Source: Paracidovorax valerianellae
GTDB lineage: Bacteria; Pseudomonadota; Gammaproteobacteria; Burkholderiales; Burkholderiaceae_C
NCBI RefSeq assembly: GCF_900102625.1
Contig: NZ_FMZC01000001.1
Coordinates: 551,682 to 615,681, forward strand
Length of the DNA stretch: 64,000 nucleotides
Reading direction: 5' to 3'
In this document: one piece after another, positions 16,610-24,538 of the stretch
How positions within the stretch are numbered: the first letter of the stretch is position 1
Layout of the letters: the number at the start of each line of letters is the position of its first letter
Position numbers and translations under genes: made by a program
The notes under the pieces: generated by a model
The model's input: only the letters and a program-made list of their open reading frames with translations
Database searches by the model: none
Told to the model about the DNA's origin: nothing

Positions 16610-17278
16610 TCACACGCTCACCGAGCCCCTGAACCCTCGCGCAGCGTAGTAAGAATCGGCCCCGTTGTGATACACGAAGACCCTGCCGTAGCGCCTGTCG
16701 CAAAACAACGCGCCACCGAGTTTTCTGATTTCCGGCGGCGTGGCGACCCAACTCGACGTCTTGCGGTCGAACTCCCCGAACTGCTGAAGCGCCCGGTATT
16801 GGTCCTCCGTCAGCAGCGAGATGCCCATGGCGCCGGCAACGTCCATCGCGCTGTCCTCCGGCTTGTTCTGCTTGCGGGCGTTGAGCGCCTCAGCGTCGTA
16901 GCACAGGCTGCGGCGCCCCTGCGGGCTCTCGGCGGCGCAGTCGCAGAACACGTACGCCCCATCGGCGCCCGCTGTGCCAATGACATCAGGCTCGCCGCCC
17001 GTCGTCTCCATCGCATGGAGGGCTTTCAGCTGTTCGGGGTTGGCTTGCAAACGGGCATGGACATCGGCCCAGTGGATTCCTAGATGCCTGCGCGGGTTCT
17101 GGTAGAAACGCTGCGCCAAGGCATCAAGGATGAGATCGCGTTGGTCTACTTTCACTTCGATGGCTCCTCTTCTTTTGCCGCCTGCTGTGACTGTTTCGAG
17201 TTGGGAACAGTCTTCCATGGAGTGCAGATGGCTTCTCGTGTCGGGGGCGTCAAGTGGAGTTGTATACCACCCTTTCAC
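16610..17278 (-). CDS. DUF4256 family protein
   Basis: The 222-residue product matches DUF4256 well: LDALAQRFYQNPRRHLGIHWADVHARLQANPEQL, METTGGEPDVIG, FCDCAAESPQGRRSLCYDAEAL, SSWVATPPEIRKLGGALFCDRRYGRVFVYHNGADSYYAARGFRGS. Function is unknown; the family is widespread as a lone cytosolic protein. The first 35-40 residues have no family similarity, so ATG 17218 (MEDCSQ) or a later codon may be the true start. It is the last gene before a sharp fall in GC content. Confidence 0.8.
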   Translation of the reverse strand: MKGWYTTPLDAPDTRSHLHSMEDCSQLETVTAGGKRRGAIEVKVDQRDLILDALAQRFYQNPRRHLGIHWADVHARLQANPEQLKALHAMETTGGEPDVIGTAGADGAYVFCDCAAESPQGRRSLCYDAEALNARKQNKPEDSAMDVAGAMGISLLTEDQYRALQQFGEFDRKTSSWVATPPEIRKLGGALFCDRRYGRVFVYHNGADSYYAARGFRGSVSV

Positions 17279-17577
17279 AGAAAAGTGGCAATCTGCCTAT
17301 GCGAATAGCGGACCATTCGCGCGCAACGCGTCGGTGTCCAAGCGCTTGGATAAAAGCGCTGCCGCAACACAAAAATAAGAAACTGAATTTGACTTAAACC
17401 ACTAAAATCGACAAAGTTCAGGTACTAAATCAATTACGTAGAGTAGCCAAATTCGTAACGCATCTTTGATTATGATTATTTTGCAAACAAGACCTGTAAA
17501 AAATTATATTTATCAAGCGGGACTAAATACACCTACAGCATGCTTGGTAAATGTAAAATAATTACAGGCCAGCCAGC
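17279..17577. other. Intergenic boundary, entry into AT-rich island
   Basis: Composition changes from GC-rich to clearly AT-rich near 17370-17400 and stays so to about 20690. I see no gene, tRNA or obvious direct repeat in this gap. The AT-rich half probably holds the 3' untranslated region of the minus-strand unit and possibly the left island junction. Confidence 0.6.
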
Positions 17578-17970
17578 TTAATGACCCAATAAATTTTTAA
17601 ACTCGCCAATCTCACCAAACCAACGGCGTAAATTTATCTCATCCGCATCCCTAAAATTAATAACCGCATCAGAAATAGACAGTTCTTTAGAAACGATCTG
17701 CATTTTAGCCTTGAAACGCTCTCCAATTGAAGTTCGGACAAGTTCAGGATCAAGTGTCCCCATTATTAATTCAAGCACTGTCAACTCAGCAACTTGATAC
17801 GAAACTTTGTCATCTAGATTCAAAAATTTCTCTTTATTTTTAATTTCCTCAAAATCAGAAATTACATTACCAGCGATTATTCTTATCAACGGAACAATTT
17901 CCTCCACCTTGGCGGAAGAAAACCACTGATTTATCGCATTATGCGTATAGGTATCAGGATTAATTGACAT
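17578..17970 (-). CDS. Unknown island protein downstream of thymidylate kinase (130 aa)
   Basis: A 130-residue acidic, helix-rich soluble protein (MSINPDTYTHNAINQWFSSAKVEEIVPLIRIIAG...). It has no recognisable motif, cysteine or membrane segment. A good AGGTGG ribosome site precedes the ATG, and it lies 23 bp behind the thymidylate kinase stop, so the two form an operon. AT-rich codon use matches the rest of the island and differs from the chromosome. A toxin, immunity or adaptor role would be guesswork. Confidence 0.75.
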   Translation of the reverse strand: MSINPDTYTHNAINQWFSSAKVEEIVPLIRIIAGNVISDFEEIKNKEKFLNLDDKVSYQVAELTVLELIMGTLDPELVRTSIGERFKAKMQIVSKELSISDAVINFRDADEINLRRWFGEIGEFKNLLGH

Positions 17971-17993
17971 AAGCCACCTATTTAAAGACAGAA

Positions 17994-18626
17994 TTATTTT
18001 CCACCCGAGATTTCATCGATTGCCTGCAGAACGCTTTCATGTATTTTATCTGGCGAAAGTGTCGCGTCAAGCACCAACAACGGGCTTTTGTATTCAAGCA
18101 AAAATCTTTCATAATTCTCGGATGCAATCGTTAATTTGTCCGGATTTTCATAAGCATCCAGAGTGGTTCTGTTTTTCATACGCTGAACAGAAACTTTGAC
18201 GGGATTTCTTAAATAAATCAAAAGTGATGGATCGGGGAATTCTTTATTTAATTCTTGAATTCGCTGCCAGTCGGCTTCAGACCCGCAATGATACGCATAT
18301 GAGGACGCGATATATCGAGTACTAATAACGGAAATACCCCTATTCAAAAGAGATACAACTCCGTCGATATCATTATTCAAATGATCAAATCGATCAGCAG
18401 CAAACAAATAAGCCAACTGTCGATCAAACATGATAGGATCGTTTGAAAATAAAAGTCGGCCTTTAAGGACCTGCCTAATCATCTGACCCACAGGTCCAGG
18501 AGAAGGCTCTTCTGTAAGACAACAATTCAAACTTTTGGAGCGCCAAAAATTTTCTAGGCGAATAGCTTGGGTTGATGTTCCGGAACCATCAAGACCTTCA
18601 AAAACTACAAAAATCGGCTTAATCAT
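17994..18626 (-). CDS. Thymidylate kinase-like protein in an AT-rich island
   Basis: A 210-residue P-loop kinase of the dTMP kinase family: FVVFEGLDGSGTSTQA (Walker A), LTEEPSPGPVGQMIR (substrate region), ADRFDHL, RYIASSYAYHCGSE and a LID-like RMKNRTTLDAYEN. It would phosphorylate dTMP to dTDP. In the usual D-R-Y/H motif the aspartate appears to be threonine (ISTRYIASSYAY), which is odd for a housekeeping enzyme. It is divergent from a dCTP-deaminase-like gene, so both arms of the island touch pyrimidine deoxynucleotides. Base composition suggests transfer; the cell surely has another tmk. Confidence 0.88.
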   Translation of the reverse strand: MIKPIFVVFEGLDGSGTSTQAIRLENFWRSKSLNCCLTEEPSPGPVGQMIRQVLKGRLLFSNDPIMFDRQLAYLFAADRFDHLNNDIDGVVSLLNRGISVISTRYIASSYAYHCGSEADWQRIQELNKEFPDPSLLIYLRNPVKVSVQRMKNRTTLDAYENPDKLTIASENYERFLLEYKSPLLVLDATLSPDKIHESVLQAIDEISGGK

Positions 18627-18746
18627 GTGATGCCTGTAACTTTATAAATAGAAATAGCGTTATTCAGCAAAATATAAAAGCATGAGCACATGCCTTTATA
18701 GCAAAACTTATTTTAACAGCTAGACGAAGAGTCAAGAAAGGGTACT
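18627..18746. promoter_or_regulatory. Divergent promoter region of the nucleotide-metabolism island
   Basis: A 120-bp AT-rich gap separates the divergent kinase and deaminase-like genes and must carry both promoters. It contains a small inverted repeat around 18677-18700 (AAGCATG...CATGCCTT), a candidate operator, and an AAGAAAGGG ribosome site just before ATG 18747. No exact -35/-10 pair could be fixed. Confidence 0.5.
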
Positions 18747-19514
18747 ATGACAATACTTACTGATGAAGAAATTTTGACGGCAATGAAATCCGGCATGCTC
18801 ATCAAAGAGGGAGACTACGGCCTCATAGGCCCTGCTTGTTATGAGCTAAGAGCAGGGCCAATCTACTACGACCTCACCGAAGGCAGCACTCGCATTGATG
18901 CAACCGCTCAAAAAACAATTTTAATCAAGCCTGGGCACAGGGTGGTACTTATAACCCTAGAACAATTAGACATTTCAAATGACATATTTGCCAGAATATC
19001 AAGTAAAGGCTCATTGTTCAGCATCGGACTCAGCGCGGTGAGTACATATGCGGACCCAGGATTTTCGGGTCATATTGGCATAGTAACCCAAAACATGAGC
19101 GATAAGTATATCGTTTTACCAATCAAACAAACAATCGCAAAAGTAGATTTTTCTCGGCTATCCAGAAATGTTAAAAAAAATTACATTGGGCAACATGGCT
19201 ATCATTCGCAAATTTGGCCAATTAGAAATGATTTGCAAAAAACATACGGCGAAATAAAAAATGACACGCGTGTAGGCTCTGAAGATGAGGAGGCCGGCAA
19301 AGTAATTCCAGCAGCTACAGTGTTGGCTTTAAAAAAAATACAGATGGATCAGCGCTCACTCAAGCAGTCATTGATTTTAATTACACTAGTGAACATACTT
19401 ATGTTTGCGATTGTACTTGATATCAATCGAACAGAGTTTTGGTTCGCAATTTCTACCAATCTATTAGCTTCTGCAGTCTTTGCATTCCCAAACTACAACC
19501 CCCTAAAAAAATGA
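18747..19514 (+). CDS. dCTP-deaminase/dUTPase-fold protein with C-terminal membrane anchor
   Basis: A 255-residue protein. Residues 1-170 follow Dcd: LTDEEILTAMKSGMLI, CYELRAGPIYYD, RISSKGSLFSIGLS, STYADPGFSGHIGIVTQN. Family members deaminate dCTP or hydrolyse dUTP. By hand alignment the arginine of RSS is changed and the catalytic glutamate (Dcd LEFYN) appears as valine in IVTQN, so activity is doubtful. Residues about 208-252 form two hydrophobic helices (SLILITLVNILMFAIVLDI; FWFAISTNLLASAVFAF), absent from housekeeping Dcd (about 190 aa). The ATG has a good ribosome site. The stop overlaps the next start (ATGA). dCTP deaminases are known anti-phage nucleotide-depleting enzymes; a defence role here is inferred. 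Confidence 0.85.
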   Translation: MTILTDEEILTAMKSGMLIKEGDYGLIGPACYELRAGPIYYDLTEGSTRIDATAQKTILIKPGHRVVLITLEQLDISNDIFARISSKGSLFSIGLSAVSTYADPGFSGHIGIVTQNMSDKYIVLPIKQTIAKVDFSRLSRNVKKNYIGQHGYHSQIWPIRNDLQKTYGEIKNDTRVGSEDEEAGKVIPAATVLALKKIQMDQRSLKQSLILITLVNILMFAIVLDINRTEFWFAISTNLLASAVFAFPNYNPLKK

Positions 19515-20500
19515 CTTTCTCGAAATCCATCACGGGAGTTAGAAATATCTTCTTCATTGCCGTAAATACTGGATACAGCACTCAAGGCAATCCAAACAGG
19601 GATTTTATCGAATTCTACAGGCAGCGAAGCGGCAACGGATTGTATTGTGCGATAGTCGGAAATGTAGTAATTCCTGATGGGTTTGGGAGCAATGAATTCT
19701 GCTCAAAAATCTCCAACCATAGTGTTTGGTCGTCGGTAGCCACAGCCATTAGAGATGAAGGTGCCAAGCCAGGAATTCAGCTGGCTTCAACTTGGCAAGG
19801 ATATAAGGGAAATATCAAATTTATCCCTCAAGACTATGAATCAGCAATCAATCATTACTTAGAAATAGGAAAATCATTTACCAAAACAGATGTTAAAAAC
19901 GCATTCCAATCACTTACGAAAGCAAGTAAGTTAGCTATTGATCACGGATTTTCCCACTTGCAATTACATGCCGCTCATGGCTACTTATTTAATCTACTCC
20001 TGGATTCGCGTTTCTCAAATTTGTCGAATTTAGCCTTAGAATTGGCGACAGACTGGGCGCAAAACATGAAGCAAGCTGGGATAGAAACCTCTATGAGAAT
20101 CTCGATACTCACAGGCGATTTAGAACTAGATAATTCAGACCGCACAATAAATTTGAGTGACTTTTGTAACACAGGATTTGACTATCTCGATATATCAGAA
20201 GGATTTTACAATATAGACAAAAAATTAATATATCCAACTTCAGAAAAACAACTTTTAGAGCGCTTTACAAGATCCACAAACCGAGCAAAGCAACATTCAC
20301 AACAATTATTTATAATCTCCGGAAAAATATTTAGCACGATCCATAATGACATTCCAAAAAACGTTCACTTAGGAGTATGCAGGGATTTAATAGCAAATCC
20401 AGAATATCTATCGAATAACAAGCCATGTCAAAATTGCATGAAATGCCACTATCACTCTAGAGGCGCTTCAAAATTAGAATGCAGTCTTTGGCAAATTTAG
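19511..20500 (+). CDS. Old Yellow Enzyme-like flavin oxidoreductase, divergent
   Basis: A 329-residue TIM-barrel protein resembling the FMN half of Old Yellow Enzyme/2,4-dienoyl-CoA reductase proteins. It has GIQLASTWQGYKG, FTKTDVKNAFQSLTKASKLAIDHGFSHLQLHAAHGYLFNLLLDSRFSN (the H-A-A-H-G-Y substrate/flavin motif) and near the end a cysteine cluster CQNCMKC...C like the [4Fe-4S] site of the iron-sulfur OYE class. The C-terminal FAD/NAD domain of that class is missing. ATG 19511 overlaps the deaminase-like stop by 4 bp, so the proteins are translationally coupled. AT-rich codon use. Role unknown; a reductase partner of the membrane-anchored protein is a reasonable guess. Confidence 0.8.
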   Translation: MTFSKSITGVRNIFFIAVNTGYSTQGNPNRDFIEFYRQRSGNGLYCAIVGNVVIPDGFGSNEFCSKISNHSVWSSVATAIRDEGAKPGIQLASTWQGYKGNIKFIPQDYESAINHYLEIGKSFTKTDVKNAFQSLTKASKLAIDHGFSHLQLHAAHGYLFNLLLDSRFSNLSNLALELATDWAQNMKQAGIETSMRISILTGDLELDNSDRTINLSDFCNTGFDYLDISEGFYNIDKKLIYPTSEKQLLERFTRSTNRAKQHSQQLFIISGKIFSTIHNDIPKNVHLGVCRDLIANPEYLSNNKPCQNCMKCHYHSRGASKLECSLWQI

Positions 20501-20680
20501 ATTTCATCATATATTTTTAGATAAAAATCTTCGCACGCCGGGCGTCATCGTCTCAAATCCCTTATTCACTCGATGGTAATTTTTGTTTCGATCATGCCGT
20601 ATTGTTACGTCAGCTATTGATAAACAAGGTTGGGAAAGACGAAGAATGGCTATTCTCATACACTGTTTTACCAACAAGCC
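20501..20680. other. Right boundary of the AT-rich island
   Basis: A 180-bp gap between the OYE-like gene and the 3' end of a host-like LysR gene. Composition is AT-rich up to about 20690. I could not find an attachment-site repeat matching the left edge (17300-17450), nor an integrase or tRNA, so the mode of entry is unclear. Confidence 0.5.
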
Positions 20681-21598
20681 TTAGGTTAATGCCGCGCCCA
20701 TCGGCACGCCTCCACTCTCCCCCACCACCCAATCCCTGAACGCCTTCACCAACGGCGTCTGCGCCCGCGCCTCCGGGTACACCAGGTAATACGCATTGGT
20801 ACTCGTCAGCACCGAGTCCGACAGCTCCACCAGGCTCCCCGCCGCCAGCTCCGGCTCGATCAAGAACCGCGGCAGCAGCGCCGCGCCCAGCCCGGAGACC
20901 GCTGCCTGCGCAATCATGGCGAACTGTTCGTGGCGCGGGCCGCGCAGGGCCAGGGTGGTGGGGGCGCCGACGAGTTCGAACCATTCGGCCCACTGCGTCG
21001 GCCGGGTGCTTTGCTGCAGCAGCACGACGCGGGCCAGGTCTTGCGGGGTGTGGATGCCGTGCTGGCGCTGGTAGCCAGGGCTGCACACGGGCACGACTTC
21101 TTCATGCATGAGGTATTCGCACACCGCGCCGGCCCAGTGGGGGGCGCCGAAGTGGATGGCCGCGTCGAACGGAGTGCCGGCGAAGTCGAAGGGTTCGGCG
21201 CGGGCGGCGAAGTTCACGGTCACGTCGGGGTGCAGGGCCATGAAGCCGCCCAGGCGCGGGATGAGCCAGCGGGTGCCCAGCGTGGGCAGCACGGCCAGGT
21301 TAAGGAGACCGTCGGCGCTGCTGAAGGCCATGGCCTTTTGCGTAATGGCCGACAGTTGCTGCAGCACGCCCTGCACGTCGTTGGCGTACACGCGGCCGGC
21401 GTCGGTGAGCACGACGCGCTGACGCACACGGTGAAAAAGCGCGGTGCCCAGTTGCTCTTCCAACTGGCGGATCTGGCGCGAGACGGCGCTTTGGGTCAGG
21501 TGCAGTTCGGCGGCGGCGCGCGACACGCTGTGGTGGCGGGCGGCGGCTTCGAAGGCGAGCAGATCGGCCATGGAGGGGAGAAAGGCGCGGCGCAGCAT
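20681..21598 (-). CDS. LysR-family regulator (GcvA-like)
   Basis: A 305-residue LysR protein of the GcvA/AmpR-like subgroup, beginning MLRRAFLPSMADLLAFEAAARHHSVSRAAAELHLTQSAVSRQIRQLEEQLG (winged helix) followed by the ligand domain. I use ATG 21598 because the family N-terminus starts there; the frame continues upstream without similarity. It is divergent from the ALDH7-type gene (262-bp gap) and presumably controls that catabolic set in response to its substrate. Confidence 0.92.
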   Translation of the reverse strand: MLRRAFLPSMADLLAFEAAARHHSVSRAAAELHLTQSAVSRQIRQLEEQLGTALFHRVRQRVVLTDAGRVYANDVQGVLQQLSAITQKAMAFSSADGLLNLAVLPTLGTRWLIPRLGGFMALHPDVTVNFAARAEPFDFAGTPFDAAIHFGAPHWAGAVCEYLMHEEVVPVCSPGYQRQHGIHTPQDLARVVLLQQSTRPTQWAEWFELVGAPTTLALRGPRHEQFAMIAQAAVSGLGAALLPRFLIEPELAAGSLVELSDSVLTSTNAYYLVYPEARAQTPLVKAFRDWVVGESGGVPMGAALT

Positions 21599-21860
21599 GG
21601 TGGTAGCGGTGTAGCGTTGACGGTGGAATTGGCTTTGTTGCCGGTGGGCACGGCGCGGGCAATGGTCATGCGCCAGTGGAATGACTGCAAAAAGGCCGCT
21701 GGCCGCCAGCGTATATTCAATTAGGGTGAGGGTTTTTACCCATTCGCAGCTTGATTCCATTTTCGCATCAAGTCGTTCCAATTTTTTGCTATGCAGGGCT
21801 GGTGGATTGGCGGATATTGGCGCATTCCCCCGTCGTTCGTTTTTGACTGCGAGACCTGCC

Positions 21861-23435
21861 ATGTCTTCCAACGCTGCCAGCCCTTCCCCCGCCGCCATGC
21901 CCGCCCACCCTGCCGCCCCGGTCGCGGCCGAGGTCGATCAACTGCTGCAACGCCTGGGCGTGCCGCGCGCGGCCTACACGGGCGGCAGCCTGCCGGTGCG
22001 CTCGCCAATCACGGGCGAGTCGATCGGCGCGGTGGCGCAGCACAGCGCGGCCGATGCCACGGCGGCCATCGGGCGGGCGCATGCGGCGTTCCAGGTGTGG
22101 CGCAACGTGCCGGCGCCGCGCCGGGGCGAGCTGGTGCGCCTGCTGGGCGAAGAACTGCGCGCGGCCAAGGCCGACCTGGGCCTGCTGGTGACCATCGAGG
22201 CGGGCAAGGTGCCGTCCGAAGGTCTGGGCGAGGTGCAGGAAATGATCGATATCTGCGACTTCGCCGTGGGCCTGTCACGCCAGCTGTACGGCCTGACGAT
22301 CGCCACCGAGCGCCCCGGCCACCGCATGATGGAAACGTGGCACCCGCTGGGCGTGTGCGGCGTGATCTCGGCGTTCAACTTTCCAGTGGCGGTGTGGTCG
22401 TGGAACGCGGCGCTGGCGCTGGTGTGCGGCGACCCGGTGGTGTGGAAGCCGTCTGAAAAAACCCCGCTGACGGCGCTGGCCACGCATGCGATCGCGCAGC
22501 GTGCCATCGCCCGCTTCGGTGCCGATGCGCCTAAAGGGTTGCTGGAGCTGATCGTGGGCCAGCGCGACCTGGGCGAGGTGCTGGTGGACGACGCCCGCGT
22601 GCCGGTGCTGTCGGCCACGGGCTCCACCGCCATGGGCCGCGCCGTGGGGCCGCGCCTGGCGGCCCGCTTTGCGCGCGGCATTCTGGAACTGGGCGGCAAC
22701 AACGCTGCCATCGTGGCGCCTTCGGCCGACCTGGGGTTGGCGCTGCGCGGCATTGCCTTCGCGGCCATGGGCACGGCGGGCCAGCGCTGCACCACGCTGC
22801 GCCGGCTGTTCGTGCATGAAAGCATCTACGACCAACTGGTACCCCAACTGGCCAAGGTGTATGCCAGCGTGCAGGTGGGCGACCCGCGCACGGCGGGCAC
22901 GCTGGTGGGCCCGCTGATCGACCGCCCGGCCTTCGAAGGCATGCAAAAGGCGCTGGAACAAAGCCGTGCGCTGGGCGCCACGGTGCACGGCGGCGACCGG
23001 GTGGACGGCATTGCGGGCAGCGACGCGTATTACGTGCGGCCCGCGCTGGTGGAGCTGCCCAGGCACGAGGGCCCGGCGCTGCACGAAACCTTCGCGCCGA
23101 TCCTGTACGTGGTGCGCTACGGCACGCTGGAGGAAGCCATAGCCATGAACAACGCGGTGGGCGCGGGCCTGTCGTCGTCGATCTTCACGCTGAACGTGCG
23201 CGAGGCCGAGCAGTTCATGTCGGCCGCGGGGTCGGACTGCGGCATCGCGAACGTGAACATCGGGCCGAGCGGCGCCGAGATCGGCGGGGCCTTCGGCGGC
23301 GAGAAGGAAACCGGTGGTGGGCGCGAGGCCGGCTCGGACGCCTGGAAGGCCTACATGCGCCGTGCGACCAACACCATCAACTATTCCACCGCCCTGCCCC
23401 TGGCGCAGGGCGTGACCTTCGACATCGCCGACTGA
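21861..23435 (+). CDS. amaB: ALDH7-type aldehyde dehydrogenase, probable alpha-aminoadipic semialdehyde dehydrogenase
   Basis: A 524-residue NAD(P)-dependent aldehyde dehydrogenase. The general-base region ILELGGNNAAIVAP (Glu about 276) and the catalytic cysteine GTAGQRCTTLRR (Cys about 310) are intact, with substrate-defining sequence close to ALDH7/AmaB (GNNAAIV, NIGPSGAEIGGAFGGEKETGGGREAGSDAWK), which oxidises alpha-aminoadipate semialdehyde/piperideine-6-carboxylate in lysine breakdown. An Ala/Pro-rich 25-residue tail precedes the domain. It heads a four-gene set under a LysR regulator. The symbol rests on subfamily resemblance. Confidence 0.8.
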   Translation: MSSNAASPSPAAMPAHPAAPVAAEVDQLLQRLGVPRAAYTGGSLPVRSPITGESIGAVAQHSAADATAAIGRAHAAFQVWRNVPAPRRGELVRLLGEELRAAKADLGLLVTIEAGKVPSEGLGEVQEMIDICDFAVGLSRQLYGLTIATERPGHRMMETWHPLGVCGVISAFNFPVAVWSWNAALALVCGDPVVWKPSEKTPLTALATHAIAQRAIARFGADAPKGLLELIVGQRDLGEVLVDDARVPVLSATGSTAMGRAVGPRLAARFARGILELGGNNAAIVAPSADLGLALRGIAFAAMGTAGQRCTTLRRLFVHESIYDQLVPQLAKVYASVQVGDPRTAGTLVGPLIDRPAFEGMQKALEQSRALGATVHGGDRVDGIAGSDAYYVRPALVELPRHEGPALHETFAPILYVVRYGTLEEAIAMNNAVGAGLSSSIFTLNVREAEQFMSAAGSDCGIANVNIGPSGAEIGGAFGGEKETGGGREAGSDAWKAYMRRATNTINYSTALPLAQGVTFDIAD

Positions 23436-23561
23436 GCGATCGGCCGCAGGGCGATGGCGGGGCCGTTTTGAACGATGGCGACGGCTTCGGCGCTGCGGAC
23501 ACCCGGCCCCACCAAGGGCCAAAAGGCCCAACAGGCCCAACAACAACGGAGACAAGAACCC

Positions 23562-24533
23562 ATGGCATTTCCCCTCAAGGCCCTGGCCACCGCGGCCACG
23601 GCCGCAGTCGCCCTCTGGTGCAGCGCAACGGGCGCGCAGACGCAAGCGCAAGCACCAACACCGGCGCCCGCCCCGGCAGCGCCCGCAGCACCGTCTGCGC
23701 CATCGACCCAGCAGCCCACGCTGGACAAGATCAAGGCCGCCGGCAAGGTGGTGCTGGGCGTGCGCGAGGCTTCGCCGCCCATGGCCTATGCCCTGGGAGC
23801 GAATGAAAAGTTCGTCGGCTACCACGTGGAGCTGTGCGAGCGCGTGCTGAAAGAGATCACGCCGCAGGCCCGGATGGAATACATGGCGATCACGGCGCAG
23901 AACACGCTGGCGCTGGTGCAAAACGGCACCGTCGACATCGGCTGCGGGCCGACCACCAACAACACGGCGCGCCAGCAGCAGGTGTCGTTCGCGGTGACCA
24001 CTTACGTGAGCGAGGTGCGCATGGCCGTGCGCGCCGATTCGGATTTGAACTCGGTCAGCCAGCTGGGCGGGCGCACCGTGGCCGCATCGGCCGGCACCAC
24101 CGCCGTGCAGATGCTGCGCAAGCAGGAGCGCGCACTGGGCGCGCCCATCAAGACGCTGCTGGGCAAGGACCACCAGGAGAGCTTCTTGCTGATGGAGTCG
24201 GGCCGGGCCGATGCCTTCGTACTGGACGACAACCTGCTGGCGGGCGCGATTTCCACCTCCAAGGACCCGGCGGGCTACCGCATTGCCGGCGAGCCGATGG
24301 GCTCGGAGCCGATCGCGCTGCTGTTCCGCAAGGACGACCCGGCCTTCAAGGCGGCGGTGGACGGCGTGCTGGTGCGGCTGATGCAGACGGGCGAGCTGGA
24401 AAAGATCTACGCCAAGTGGTTCACCAGTCCGATCCCGCCGCGCAACCAGAGCCTGAACCTGCCCATGAGCGCCACGCTGCGGCAACTGATCGCCGCGCCG
24501 AACGACAAGCCGCTGGAGGCTTACCTGAAGTGA
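23562..24533 (+). CDS. Periplasmic amino-acid-binding protein (ABC transporter, GltI-like)
   Basis: A 323-residue secreted solute-binding protein. The signal peptide is clear (MAFPLKALATAATAAVALWCSATGA), followed by a 30-residue Ala/Pro linker and a family 3 binding domain: KIKAAGKVVLGVREASPPMAYA, ALVQNGTVDIGCGPTTNN, ADAFVLDDNLLAG, GELEKIYAKWF. The GltI-like pattern suggests glutamate/aspartate or a related amino acid. No permease or ATPase gene is adjacent, so it must share a transporter encoded elsewhere. ATG 23562 has GGAGA upstream. Confidence 0.9.
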   Translation: MAFPLKALATAATAAVALWCSATGAQTQAQAPTPAPAPAAPAAPSAPSTQQPTLDKIKAAGKVVLGVREASPPMAYALGANEKFVGYHVELCERVLKEITPQARMEYMAITAQNTLALVQNGTVDIGCGPTTNNTARQQQVSFAVTTYVSEVRMAVRADSDLNSVSQLGGRTVAASAGTTAVQMLRKQERALGAPIKTLLGKDHQESFLLMESGRADAFVLDDNLLAGAISTSKDPAGYRIAGEPMGSEPIALLFRKDDPAFKAAVDGVLVRLMQTGELEKIYAKWFTSPIPPRNQSLNLPMSATLRQLIAAPNDKPLEAYLK

Positions 24534-24538
24534 CCGAC

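Noticed and set aside
17300..20690. Prophage or integrative element with attachment sites
   Set aside because: No integrase, tRNA or flanking direct repeat could be found; only the composition shift supports transfer.
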